Source: Chloroflexota bacterium
GTDB lineage: Bacteria > Chloroflexota > Anaerolineae > Anaerolineales > Villigracilaceae
DNA length: 64,000 bases
Direction of reading: 5' to 3'
Assembly (NCBI GenBank): GCA_016234495.1
Contig: JACRBI010000054.1
Span: 62,001-126,000, forward strand
Shown: one piece after another, positions 48,953-57,545 of the stretch
Position numbering within the stretch: the stretch's first letter is position 1
Layout of the letters: each line of letters opens with the position of its first letter
The notes under the pieces: generated by a model
The model's database searches: none
Told to the model about the DNA's origin: nothing
The model's input: the letters and a program-made list of their open reading frames with translations, nothing else
Position numbers and translations under genes: made by a program

Positions 48953-49933
48953 ATGACAACAGTTCCGGGCATTGATGTTTCGTATTGGGATGCAGGCATC
49001 GACTGGCCGAAGGTGCGCGCGACGGGGCAGAGATTTGTGATTGCCAAAGCCACGGAAGGCATCTCATATAAAGACCCCACCTTTGACGATAATTGGTTCG
49101 GCGCAAAGTCGGCTGGCCTTTTGCGCGGCGCGTATCATTTCTTCCGCTGTAACGTGGACGCCAAAAAACAGGCTGATTATTTTATTGAATATGTCCGTAC
49201 TGTAAAAGATGACGGCGAACTTCCGCCAGTCCTTGACCTTGAAACCAATGACGGGGTCACAAAAGAAAAGATCGTCCCTGCCGTAAAGATATGGCTGGAC
49301 CGCGTCGAGTCTGCTTTTGGGAAAAAGCCCATCATCTACTCGGGACAATATTTCCTTCAAGATTATTTGATCGTGGCTGGCGGGGGACCTCCCTCGTGGG
49401 CCAAGGATTATCCGCTATGGCTGGCGCAATATCCGAATCAATATACAGACGGCATGAAGCCGTACCTGCCGCGCGGCTGGTTCGCATGGACGATCTGGCA
49501 GTATTCGGATAAGGGCGTGGTCAACGGCATCAACGCCTCGGTGGACATGAACTTGTTTAACGGCAGTCTTGAAGATTTGTATCAGTTTGCAGGTGTAAAA
49601 ATTGTTGTGGAGAAGCCCCGGACGCATAAAGTAGCAGCGGGAGATTCATTCGAGTCAGTTGCAAACAAATACGGTGTGACTGTCCGCGAGCTTGTTTCGG
49701 CGAATCCGCAGCTGCTCAAGGCTGGCGATACATTGAATGTGCCTGCCGCGGTGGCGATCCCGCAGGAAAGCCCCGGTTCGGCATCATCGCAACGGACATA
49801 TACCATCCAACCCGGCGATACGCTGACGGCTGTTGCTGTCAAATATGGGACGACGGTGGCGGCCATTGCGTCTGCGAATGATATAAAGAATATCAATAAT
49901 GTAAAAGTGGGACAGGTGCTGGTAATTCCATAA
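48953..49933 (+). CDS. GH25 lysozyme with two C-terminal LysM domains
   Basis: 326 residues from the ATG at 48953 (GGAGG 5 nt upstream; the ATG at 48941 contains that site). GH25 domain (about 1-190): GIDVSYWDAGIDWPKV with the conserved Asp, FVIAKATEG, YHFFRC and the catalytic DLETND. Two LysM repeats follow (HKVAAGDSFESVANKYGV and YTIQPGDTLTAVAVKYGT). The family cleaves peptidoglycan as N,O-acetylmuramidase. There is no signal peptide, as in phage-type endolysins, but no other phage gene is nearby. Confidence 0.9.
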   Translation: MTTVPGIDVSYWDAGIDWPKVRATGQRFVIAKATEGISYKDPTFDDNWFGAKSAGLLRGAYHFFRCNVDAKKQADYFIEYVRTVKDDGELPPVLDLETNDGVTKEKIVPAVKIWLDRVESAFGKKPIIYSGQYFLQDYLIVAGGGPPSWAKDYPLWLAQYPNQYTDGMKPYLPRGWFAWTIWQYSDKGVVNGINASVDMNLFNGSLEDLYQFAGVKIVVEKPRTHKVAAGDSFESVANKYGVTVRELVSANPQLLKAGDTLNVPAAVAIPQESPGSASSQRTYTIQPGDTLTAVAVKYGTTVAAIASANDIKNINNVKVGQVLVIP

Positions 49934-49940
49934 GAATTGA

Positions 49941-49972
49941 AGTGAAGAGCCCCGTCTTTATGGCGGGGCTCT
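49941..49972 (+). terminator. Terminator of the GH25 gene
   Basis: 10-bp stem AAGAGCCCCG with complement and a 9-nt loop, 10 bp after the stop, followed by TGATTCT. Confidence 0.75.
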
Positions 49973-50001
49973 TTGATTCTGGTTTGGCAGAATGGAAATC
50001 G

Positions 50002-50397
50002 TTATTGTGACGGGTCGAGGCTTTTCCGTGCTATTTTTGCGCCGCCAATTAAAATGTTGATGCGAATCGCAAGTTCATCGAGATCGAAAGGTTTTGTGAG
50101 GTAGTCATTTGCTCCAAAGGAGGTTGCCTTGCTGTTGCTTTGCTCCACCGCAGAGATGATCAGGATCGGCGTGCGGGAGAACGCGGGAATCGCGCGCAAT
50201 AATCCGCATAGTTTATAGCCGTCAGGCTGCGGCATCATGATGTCAATAATAAAAAGTTCGGGCTGGGTTGAATTTGCAGTTTGAATTGCTTTCGAGCTCT
50301 GGTTGATCGCGGTTACTTCGTGACCTATCGCGGAAAGGAATCTTTTCAGCAGGGTTGTAACCTTTAAGTCATCGTCAACGATCATGATTTTTGCCAT
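50002..50397 (-). CDS. Stand-alone response regulator receiver protein
   Basis: 131 residues from the ATG at 50397 (GGAAAA upstream; a longer frame to 50436 is less likely). CheY-like receiver: IVDDD acidic pair, FIIDIMMPQPDG with the phospho-Asp, IISAVEQ and YLTKPFD. No output domain and no kinase are adjacent. The upstream neighbour on the same strand is the TIR-like gene 120 bp away. Confidence 0.88.
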   Translation of the reverse strand: MAKIMIVDDDLKVTTLLKRFLSAIGHEVTAINQSSKAIQTANSTQPELFIIDIMMPQPDGYKLCGLLRAIPAFSRTPILIISAVEQSNSKATSFGANDYLTKPFDLDELAIRINILIGGAKIARKSLDPSQ

Positions 50398-50517
50398 AAT
50401 ATTTTCCGAGTCTACTGGTGTGGATGGTTTCTGCAATCATACAATTAATAAAGGCAGACAACAAGGTGGAATTCATCAGGGCAATTGCGCCAATATCTTC
50501 GGAATATTGGAAGATGC

Positions 50518-51018
50518 CTATTTATCTTTTCCAAATCTCTCCACATTTCCAACCCACCTTTCAAACGTGGGGATAAATTCTGCCGAGTTCAGGCTGGCGG
50601 GAGTCAGTTCCACGTGGCTGATAAACCAGTCATAGCCATCTTCCAATAGACCTTCGGTCCGCAGATGTGACTCGGCGATGGCCAGCAGGGGATGCCCCAG
50701 CGCGTACGCCATCCCCGCTTCAACTTGATTCCACACTGTGGGCAGACTCACATCTGTCAGCGTGGATTCCTCCGTCCCGCCGCGCAGCTCAACTCCCCCT
50801 TCGTAGTGGAAGCGCTCGAAAGCAATCACGATTGTGCCCGAGCAGTTCTTCATCACGTTCAGAATTTTCTTGAGCGGTTTGCCGGTCGTGAAGTCAGTCC
50901 GCCCGACCGTGCGCGGGCGCAGGTCATATTCCTTGAGCAGGCCTTCCACTGCCGCGACGAAGCGGGCTTGTTCAATTGTCGCTGTTCTGCCGATGCTGAG
51001 AAAAATGTTTGTGGTCAC
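50518..51018 (-). CDS. TIR-like / nucleoside deoxyribosyltransferase-like protein
   Basis: 166 residues. The start NIFLSIGRTATIEQARFV, a strand TIVIAFER and the NQVEAGMAYALGHPLLAIAE segment fit the TIR/SLOG/deoxyribosyltransferase-type Rossmann group. In that group a Glu in the xxExxMAxxLGxPxL motif is the catalytic residue in NAD-consuming TIR proteins and nucleoside hydrolases. It is 6 bp downstream of a SLATT-domain gene, a combination expected for a nucleotide-signal effector system. The exact family is uncertain. Confidence 0.6.
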   Translation of the reverse strand: MTTNIFLSIGRTATIEQARFVAAVEGLLKEYDLRPRTVGRTDFTTGKPLKKILNVMKNCSGTIVIAFERFHYEGGVELRGGTEESTLTDVSLPTVWNQVEAGMAYALGHPLLAIAESHLRTEGLLEDGYDWFISHVELTPASLNSAEFIPTFERWVGNVERFGKDK

Positions 51019-51024
51019 GCTGGT

Positions 51025-51600
51025 TTATTTTTTTCCCAAAGCTCTGGTTTTCAGATCGGGCTTGGCTTCTGATAGGGAGGTCATGGTCTTGAGCGTGGAC
51101 GCGTTTTCCGAGCTGATCAATTCCTCGGTGCGCTCAACGAAATGCTGGTAGGCGTCACCTTTGTCTTTGTTGGCGTAGATTCCGCCTTTGGATGTGAACA
51201 GGAAATACTCATGCCGCAGGTTTTGCTCCGTGCCGCGGTAGTTTGTCCATTGCTCGCGGAAGTGGTACACGCTTTCGAGTGAAACCAGCAGGACGACCAT
51301 TAAGCTGATCAGGGTTGTGACGATGTCAACATACGGCAATTGAATGTTGACCAGCACCGGCACCAGCGCGCCGCCGATGACTGTCGCGGCGCGAGTCCGC
51401 AGGTACAGCTTCTTGTTCTTGTCCGCGCTTTTGTCGTACCACGCAATCGCATCGTTAACCCGTTCGGCGATGAATTCCTCGGATGGGATGGATGCATATT
51501 GGCGCGGCTGCAATCGCGGATATTTAACCTGTGGAGCAGGCGGCTGGGTTTGCGCCGGGGTCTTATCGGTTGGCGCGGAGACTTGAAGTTTGTCGGCCAT
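51025..51600 (-). CDS. SLATT/DUF4231 two-helix membrane protein
   Basis: 191 residues. After a Pro/Gln-rich start comes RVNDAIAWYDKSADKNKKLYLRTR, then two closely spaced membrane helices (about 92-110 and 112-130, GGALVPVLVNIQLPY / IVTTLISLMVVLLVSL) and ESVYHFREQWTNYRGTEQNLRHEYFLF. This is the DUF4231 form of the SLATT superfamily, proposed from comparative genomics to form pores that kill infected cells when activated. AAGGAG precedes the ATG. It forms a two-gene operon with the TIR-like gene. Confidence 0.8.
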   Translation of the reverse strand: MADKLQVSAPTDKTPAQTQPPAPQVKYPRLQPRQYASIPSEEFIAERVNDAIAWYDKSADKNKKLYLRTRAATVIGGALVPVLVNIQLPYVDIVTTLISLMVVLLVSLESVYHFREQWTNYRGTEQNLRHEYFLFTSKGGIYANKDKGDAYQHFVERTEELISSENASTLKTMTSLSEAKPDLKTRALGKK

Positions 51601-51717
51601 TTTTTATTTCTCCTTTTGCAAGAACTACGTGCGTCCAAATTTAATTTTGGGATAATGTCTATTTATTGCTGTTATCATTAGGCAAATTTTTCGGAACAGG
51701 ATAAATTGTATCGCAAT

Positions 51718-52638
51718 ATGCGCCTCAAAGCAGACCTAACCCTCTTAATCGTTTCCGTTATCTGGGGCTCGGCCTTCGTCGCCCAGCGTGTCGCCGGCCA
51801 GATGGGGAGCGTGTACCTGTTCAACGGTGCGCGATATTTATTGGCTGCGCTTGTTGTGCTGCCGCTTGCTCTTAATGCGGGTCGGGCTTCCAGCCCGACA
51901 GGTCAGGTTGCAAACCTGACCTACTTGCCGCGCGAGCAATTCAAGTGGATGTTCGTTGCCGGCTTTCTGCTTTTCCTCGGCAGTGCCTTGCAGCAGGCCG
52001 GCATGGTTTACACCACGGCCGGCAACGCCGGTTTCATTACCAGTTTGTACGTTGTGCTGGTGCCGGTTGCCTTGTTTTTCCTCTGGCGCGAGAAACCGCA
52101 TTGGATGTCCATTGCCGCGGTGGGCTTGGCCGGGGCGGGAGCGTTCCTTCTGTCAACAGGCGGCAGGTTCGAGGTCAGGCCCGGAGACGCGCTTGAACTG
52201 ATCGGCGCATTATTCTGGACATTCCATGTCATTGTGCTGGGCAAATTCGCATCCAAATTCGAAGCGTTGTCTTTTTCAGTGGGGCAACTGCTCGTGTGCG
52301 CGATCCTCAATTTGGGAGTCGGCTTCCTCGCCGAGCCGATGATGACCTTCAACTGGCCGCTCGCCTTCGCAATTGCCTACACTGCTTTCTTCTCGCTGGG
52401 CTTGTGTTACACGCTTCAAGTCTGGGCGCAGCGACACACGCCTCCCGCCGACGCCGCGTTGATTCTGAGTCTCGAATCCGTTTTCGCGGTGATCTCGGGC
52501 TGGCTGATTTTGAACGAGAGGCTTGCCTTGATTCAAATTGCAGGCTGCGTTTTAATTTTTATCGCCGTTGTGCTCTCGCAGTTCAAGGAATGGAGTTCAG
52601 GTACAATGGATCACGAACACTTGGTTGAGGGAAGATAA
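51718..52638 (+). CDS. EamA family transporter with palindrome-derived loop
   Basis: 306 residues from the ATG at 51718; a TTG at 51706 is also open. Ten helices in two EamA repeats: LIVSVIWGSAFVAQRVAGQ opens the first, and LESVFAVISGWLILNERL marks the last part. It is distinct from the EamA protein at 46060. Residues about 54-68 (ASSPTGQVANLTYLP) come from two adjacent palindromes (51881-51922) in the loop after helix 2. Substrate unknown. Confidence 0.88.
   Translation: MRLKADLTLLIVSVIWGSAFVAQRVAGQMGSVYLFNGARYLLAALVVLPLALNAGRASSPTGQVANLTYLPREQFKWMFVAGFLLFLGSALQQAGMVYTTAGNAGFITSLYVVLVPVALFFLWREKPHWMSIAAVGLAGAGAFLLSTGGRFEVRPGDALELIGALFWTFHVIVLGKFASKFEALSFSVGQLLVCAILNLGVGFLAEPMMTFNWPLAFAIAYTAFFSLGLCYTLQVWAQRHTPPADAALILSLESVFAVISGWLILNERLALIQIAGCVLIFIAVVLSQFKEWSSGTMDHEHLVEGR
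51881..51922. repeat. Two adjacent palindromes in frame in the EamA gene
   Basis: GTCGGGCTTCCAGCCCGAC (51881-51899) followed by AGGTCAGGTT-GC-AAACCTGACCT (51900-51922). The frame stays open across both. Confidence 0.85.
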
Positions 52639-52644
52639 TTTTTT

Positions 52645-53232
52645 ATGGAAGAACGAAACCTGATCGAAGAATTGGATTTGTCTTTTCATCCGCTCACACA
52701 AAAATTGTGGCGCGACTTTGAAATGCTTTTCGGCGAGCGTGGAGCTTGCGGCGGATGCTGGTGCATGTATTGGAAGTTGCGCGGAAAGGACTTCAGCGAA
52801 AACACCGGCGATCCCGCGCGGCAGATGCAAAAATCAATCGTCGATTCAAAGACCGTGCCCGGCCTGCTGGCTTATTCCGAAGGCTACCCCGTCGGCTGGA
52901 TCGCCGTCGAACCGCGCGGCTCATATCCAAGGCTGACACATTCGCGCACGCTCAAGCCGGTGGATGATCAGCAGGTTTGGTCGATCACTTGTTTCTTCGT
53001 TGAGAAAAAACACCGGCGCAAGGGCATCACGGTTGAACTGCTCAAAGCCGCAGTTGAGCACGTGAAAAAACAAGGCGGGCAAATTGTCGAGGGGTATCCC
53101 GTTGACGCGAAAACAGATCAACCCGCGCCATTCATTTTTACCGGCGCGGCGTCTGCATTTGAGCAGGCCGGCTTTCATGAAGCCGCCCGCAATTCACCAA
53201 CTCGTCCCATTTTTCGATTCGTAATTCAATAA
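52645..53232 (+). CDS. GNAT family N-acetyltransferase
   Basis: 195 residues. GNAT core with LLAYSEGYPVGWIAVEPR, the acetyl-CoA motif VEKKHRRKGITVELLKAAVEHV and a C-terminal AASAFEQAGFHEAAR. A Cys-rich patch (GACGGCWCMYW) near residue 35 is characteristic of one uncharacterised GNAT subgroup. It starts 6 bp after the EamA gene and may be co-transcribed. The acceptor substrate is unknown. Confidence 0.88.
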   Translation: MEERNLIEELDLSFHPLTQKLWRDFEMLFGERGACGGCWCMYWKLRGKDFSENTGDPARQMQKSIVDSKTVPGLLAYSEGYPVGWIAVEPRGSYPRLTHSRTLKPVDDQQVWSITCFFVEKKHRRKGITVELLKAAVEHVKKQGGQIVEGYPVDAKTDQPAPFIFTGAASAFEQAGFHEAARNSPTRPIFRFVIQ

Positions 53233-53233
53233 C

Positions 53234-54499
53234 TTGAGAGCATCCTTTCAACCCCCGCCAAGATCATTAACGACTCGTGATTATTTATTCATCACACTGG
53301 TTGTGATTTTGTTCCTTGCAATTTCAACGGGGCTTGTCTACTTCAACCTCACGCTCAAAGGCGGCGGCGATTTTTATGTCCACTGGGTTGCAAGCCGCGG
53401 ATTCATTGTTGATCGAATTGACCCATACAGCGGGCGGGTCCCTGCGCTTGTTCAACAATTGGTTTATGACGGCGCGGCGAAGGCAGGGGACGAGCCTTAT
53501 ATTCTGGATACGCCCCTTCAGATTCTCCTGCTCTATTTTCCTTTTTCGCTTCTCTCCGACCCGCAAATTGCCCGGGCGATATATACCTTGATCCTCGAAC
53601 TGGCATTGCTCGGACTCGCCGTCCAAAGCCTGCGCCTCACCGATTGGGAAATGCCGCCAGTCTTTGCAGTTCTATTTGTGGTTTTTGCAGGATTTAATTT
53701 TTATTCCTATCAAGCCATCCTTGAAGCCAGCCCCGTCCTGTTGCTGGGATTTATCTACGCTGAAATTTTGCTCCTGCTCCGCACCGACATGGACGAACTC
53801 ACCGGCGCACTCCTGGCGGTATCCGTTTACTTTTGGGAAGTCGGTACGCCGTTCTTGTTTCTTGTCTGCCTTCGTTTATATTATGAAAAACGTACCCGCG
53901 TTTTTTCCGGCTTCTTCATGTCGGGTGCTGTTCTCCTGATCATTTCGTTCCTCGGCTACCCGGGCTGGATTCTCCCTTTCCTGCGCGCCGTCGCCAACAA
54001 CCTGCGCGCCGACTTTGGGTTTAACGTCTTTGTCGCGTTTGCCCGGCTTTGGCCTTCTCACGGAAATACTGCCGCATGGGTGTTGATTGTCACGCTCGTC
54101 ATTGCCCTCGGGTATGAATGGAATCTGGCGCGCAGCGGCGAGCCGCGCCGCTTTTATTGGGCGGCCTGCCTTTCGCTGGCGGCTGCCCCTTTGCTTGGCT
54201 TCCGCACTGAAATGGAACATCTCGCCGTGCTTGTCATTCCGCTGGCATTGGTCTTTGCCATCATCTATCAGCGCTGGCAAAGGTTTGGCGCTGGCCTGGC
54301 GTATTTGCTCTTGCTGATTGCGCTTTTCGTTCCCTGGGCAATTTACTCTTTCGCTTTCAACCGTTTTGGAGCAATCGCACAAGAGATCACATTCCTATTC
54401 CTGCCGTTTTTCACCATCATTAGCTTATACTGGATTCGCTGGTGGGCGATCCGTCCGCCCCGCATCTGGACCGACCTCGTTCCCCGCCCTAATCTCTAA
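53234..54499 (+). CDS. Polytopic membrane protein, GT87/DUF2029-like
   Basis: 421 residues with about 9-10 hydrophobic helices from a TTG start right after the GNAT stop. GGGDFYVHWVASRGFIVDRIDPYSG is the acidic first extracytoplasmic loop, seen in polyprenol-phosphate-mannose-dependent GT87 enzymes. It is the first of three tandem glycosyltransferase-like proteins and probably works in the same surface glycan pathway. Confidence 0.7.
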   Translation: MRASFQPPPRSLTTRDYLFITLVVILFLAISTGLVYFNLTLKGGGDFYVHWVASRGFIVDRIDPYSGRVPALVQQLVYDGAAKAGDEPYILDTPLQILLLYFPFSLLSDPQIARAIYTLILELALLGLAVQSLRLTDWEMPPVFAVLFVVFAGFNFYSYQAILEASPVLLLGFIYAEILLLLRTDMDELTGALLAVSVYFWEVGTPFLFLVCLRLYYEKRTRVFSGFFMSGAVLLIISFLGYPGWILPFLRAVANNLRADFGFNVFVAFARLWPSHGNTAAWVLIVTLVIALGYEWNLARSGEPRRFYWAACLSLAAAPLLGFRTEMEHLAVLVIPLALVFAIIYQRWQRFGAGLAYLLLLIALFVPWAIYSFAFNRFGAIAQEITFLFLPFFTIISLYWIRWWAIRPPRIWTDLVPRPNL

Positions 54500-54511
54500 T
54501 TACCAATCTCC
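54487..54511. repeat. Heptamer array between glycosyltransferase genes
   Basis: CCCTAAT, CTCTAAT, TACCAAT, CTCC. It covers the stop codon at 54497-54499 and ends 3 bp before the next ATG. Confidence 0.75.
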
Positions 54512-54514
54512 ACG

Positions 54515-56086
54515 ATGTCCTTTCGCGCTTATTTCATCCTCTTCCTTCTCGGGCTTGCACTCCCTGTCATCTTTGCTCAATTCCAACCGATGCCGGGCTA
54601 CCTTGATTCGGATTATTACTTCGCGGGCGGAATTCAACTGGCCACCAGCAAGGGATTCACTGAACCCTATTTATGGAATTACCTCGACGGCTCAACCTCG
54701 CTCCCGCATCCATCTCATAGTTATTGGATGCCTCTCGCTTCCATCGTCGCCGCGCTGGGGATGTGGCTCACAGGTCAAACCACCTATGCTTCGGCGAGAC
54801 TCGTTTTCTTTTTGATCGCGGCGCTCGTCCCGCCTCTCATTGCTGCACTGGCTTACACATTTTCACAGCGGCGCGACCTCGCCGTCACCTCAGGACTCCT
54901 TGCCATCTTTTCCGTTTACAGCGCGCCCTTCGTCGGTGTCACGGACAATTTTGGGCTTTTCATGCTCTTTGGCGGATTGTATTTCTTCGCCGTCACGAAA
55001 CTGATGAACGATCCAACCCGCGCACGGAACTGGCTGATCCTTGGCCTGCTCTCCGGCCTGATGACCCTTTCCCGCAGTGACGGTTTGCTCTGGCTCGCGC
55101 TCACGTTTTTATTTGCGGCGCGTAACCTGCAACTTGCAACACGCACCCCGCCTTCTGCGTTCCGCTTTCCTTATTCCATCTCCCTTGCTTTCCTCGGCTT
55201 CCTCCTCGTCATGTCACCGTGGTATGCGCGGAACTTGAATGTTTACGGCACGCTCATGGCGCCCGGTGGAAGCCGCGCTCTCTGGCTGCAAAACTACGAC
55301 CAGACTTTCACCTATCCGGCGACTTTGCTAACCAGAGAATCATTCCTCGCCTATGGCTGGGACAACATACTCGCCGACAGGCTGTGGGCATTGAACATGA
55401 ATCTGCAAAGCGGATTCGCCGCGCATGGCGCCATCATATTATTTCCGTTCATCATTGCCGGCATCATTTATTACCGCAAAGACGAGCGGGTCAAACTTGC
55501 AGGGTTGGCATGGCTGATTCTTTTTTTCGTCATGACCTTTCTCTTTCCATTTGCAGGAGCGCGCGGAGCGTTCTTTCACGCAGGCGCGGCGCTCCAGCCC
55601 ATGTGGTGGACTCTCGCGCCGTTGGGTCTTGAGGAGATTCTACTGTCCCTGAGAAGACGCAACATTGGCAAGGACCAGAACCGGGTTGTATTCCGAAGCG
55701 CGCTTGTCATGGTGGCGATGATCCTCACATTCTATGTTGTCTATCTCCGCATCTTCACTTTAGGCTGGGGCGAGACCGATGCCGATTACCCCGCAGTGGA
55801 GCAATTCCTTGTGGAAAATGGAATCGAGAAAAACGATATTGTCATCGTCCGCAATGCGCCCGGATATTATTTGCAAACAGGTCGTTCTGCGATCACCATT
55901 CCGTATGGCAGTGAGCAAACAATAATTCAGGTTGCAGAGCAGTTCGATGCCGATTATTTAATTCTTGAACCTGAGGCGGCGTTGAAGCCTTTGCAAAGTT
56001 TGATGAACGAACCTGAGGGTCATAAAAACTTTATTTATCTGGGTGAACTCGATGGCGCGCGACTCTTTAAACTTGAAATTAAATAA
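54515..56086 (+). CDS. GT-C type polytopic glycosyltransferase-like protein
   Basis: 523 residues with about 11 hydrophobic helices. The first loop is MPGYLDSDYYFAGGIQLATSKGF with acidic residues in the GT-C catalytic position. The C-terminal soluble domain (about 420-523) has IVRNAPGYYLQTGRSAITIP. Residues about 202-211 (RNLQLATRTPP) are encoded by a heptamer array at 55121-55147. Its end overlaps the next gene by 35-44 bp, consistent with translational coupling. Confidence 0.75.
   Translation: MSFRAYFILFLLGLALPVIFAQFQPMPGYLDSDYYFAGGIQLATSKGFTEPYLWNYLDGSTSLPHPSHSYWMPLASIVAALGMWLTGQTTYASARLVFFLIAALVPPLIAALAYTFSQRRDLAVTSGLLAIFSVYSAPFVGVTDNFGLFMLFGGLYFFAVTKLMNDPTRARNWLILGLLSGLMTLSRSDGLLWLALTFLFAARNLQLATRTPPSAFRFPYSISLAFLGFLLVMSPWYARNLNVYGTLMAPGGSRALWLQNYDQTFTYPATLLTRESFLAYGWDNILADRLWALNMNLQSGFAAHGAIILFPFIIAGIIYYRKDERVKLAGLAWLILFFVMTFLFPFAGARGAFFHAGAALQPMWWTLAPLGLEEILLSLRRRNIGKDQNRVVFRSALVMVAMILTFYVVYLRIFTLGWGETDADYPAVEQFLVENGIEKNDIVIVRNAPGYYLQTGRSAITIPYGSEQTIIQVAEQFDADYLILEPEAALKPLQSLMNEPEGHKNFIYLGELDGARLFKLEIK
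55121..55147. repeat. Heptamer array in frame in the GT-C gene
   Basis: TAACCTG, CAACTTG, CAACACG, CACC. It encodes a hydrophilic loop in the membrane protein. Confidence 0.65.
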
Positions 56087-57536
56087 ACGCGAGATTGTTA
56101 TCATCGCCGGCGCGGTCGCGTTGAGCGCGGTCATTTATTTGCTCGCGAGTCAATTCACATACGCGATCGGTTTCCCGCTCGACGACTCGTGGATTCACCA
56201 AACTTATGCGCGCAACCTTGCGCTGCGAGGGGAGTGGGCGTTCCGCCCCGGCGTTGCATCGGCAGGCTCAACTTCACCGCTTTGGTCGGCATTGCTTGCG
56301 CTTGGATTTTTGATTCAACTTTCGCCCTATGTTTGGACGTATTTTCTCGGAGCGCTGACTCTCTTTGCATTGGCAGTTTTGTGCGAGTGGGCTGTCCGCA
56401 AAATAGTCGAAACTTATCATCCGCGTTTTCCGTGGGTCGGAATTTTCATCGCCTTTGAATGGCATCTTGCGTGGGCGGCGATGTCTGGCATGGAAACTTT
56501 GCTGCACGGAATGATCGTCACGGCTGTTCTTATTTTGTTGATGACGAACACGCATCGATATCTTCCCCTTGGCCTGTTGACCGGTCTATCGGTCTGGGTG
56601 CGCCCCGACGGTTTGACTCTGCTCGGCCCCGTCCTGATGACGATCCTGCTTGCTGAAAAAGATACCCGCTCAAAGTTTAAAGCAGCGACTCGTTACATCA
56701 TCGGCTTTGGATCCATCTTTGTTTTTTACCTGCTATTTAATCTTGCCATTGGCGATGCTCCCATGCCGAACACGTTTTATGCAAAGCAAGCTGAGTATGC
56801 AGTCTGGCAGACAGTGCCGATCATCGAACGGCTTGGTCAAATGGCTTTGCAATTACTGATTGGCCCGAGCCTTGTGCTGCTGCCCGGAGTGATCGCCTGG
56901 CTGGTGAAATCCATCAAACAAAAAATGTGGGGCAGCCTGGCCGCGTTGATTTGGTGCGCAGGCTATCTTTACATTTACATTTCGCGCCTGCCCGTCTATC
57001 AGCATGGACGTTACCTCATGCCGGCCATGCCCATCTTATTTCTGTTTGGCTTGCTGGCCTTCGCTGAATTTGACGGCGGGAAAATGTTTGTCCGTTATCA
57101 CTGGGTTGCGCAGACGATCTGGCGTGCAAGCGCTGCCATGCTGACCTTTGGTTTTATTGTTATCGGCGCACAATCTTATGCGAAGGATGTGGCTGTTATC
57201 GAAAGCGAAATGGTGGTCACTGCCAAATGGGCAGATGCCAACCTCCCGCAAGACGCGTTGATCGCCGCGCATGACATCGGCGCGTTGGGTTATTTCGATC
57301 ACCACGAATTGATTGACCTTGCCGGGCTGATCTCGCCTGAAGTCATTCCGTTTATCAGGGACGAACCACAGCTCGCGATTTATCTTAATCAACGCGGCGC
57401 TGATTATCTGATCGCCTTCCCGGACTTTTATCCGCTCATGACCGGGAATGTCGAATCCGTTTTCACGGCAGAGAGCCCAATCACCGCTGCCTTTGGCGAG
57501 AAGAGCATGGTTGTGTATCGGTGGAAACGTCCTTAA
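56043..57536 (+). CDS. GT-C type polytopic glycosyltransferase-like protein
   Basis: 497 residues from a GTG at 56043; the ATG at 56052 is also possible. Either way it overlaps the previous gene. About 11 helices, first loop FPLDDSWIHQTYARNLALRGEWAFRPG with the DD pair of GT-C enzymes, and a C-terminal domain with IAAHDIGALGYFDHHELIDLAGLISPE. That motif is seen in membrane glycosyltransferases of Chloroflexota and related to the proteins at 6805 and 54515. Confidence 0.78.
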   Translation: MNSMARDSLNLKLNKREIVIIAGAVALSAVIYLLASQFTYAIGFPLDDSWIHQTYARNLALRGEWAFRPGVASAGSTSPLWSALLALGFLIQLSPYVWTYFLGALTLFALAVLCEWAVRKIVETYHPRFPWVGIFIAFEWHLAWAAMSGMETLLHGMIVTAVLILLMTNTHRYLPLGLLTGLSVWVRPDGLTLLGPVLMTILLAEKDTRSKFKAATRYIIGFGSIFVFYLLFNLAIGDAPMPNTFYAKQAEYAVWQTVPIIERLGQMALQLLIGPSLVLLPGVIAWLVKSIKQKMWGSLAALIWCAGYLYIYISRLPVYQHGRYLMPAMPILFLFGLLAFAEFDGGKMFVRYHWVAQTIWRASAAMLTFGFIVIGAQSYAKDVAVIESEMVVTAKWADANLPQDALIAAHDIGALGYFDHHELIDLAGLISPEVIPFIRDEPQLAIYLNQRGADYLIAFPDFYPLMTGNVESVFTAESPITAAFGEKSMVVYRWKRP

Positions 57537-57545
57537 TGGGTTAAA

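Noticed and set aside
48953-49933. Prophage remnant around the GH25 lysozyme
   Set aside because: No other phage gene is nearby; GH25-LysM proteins are also normal cellular enzymes.
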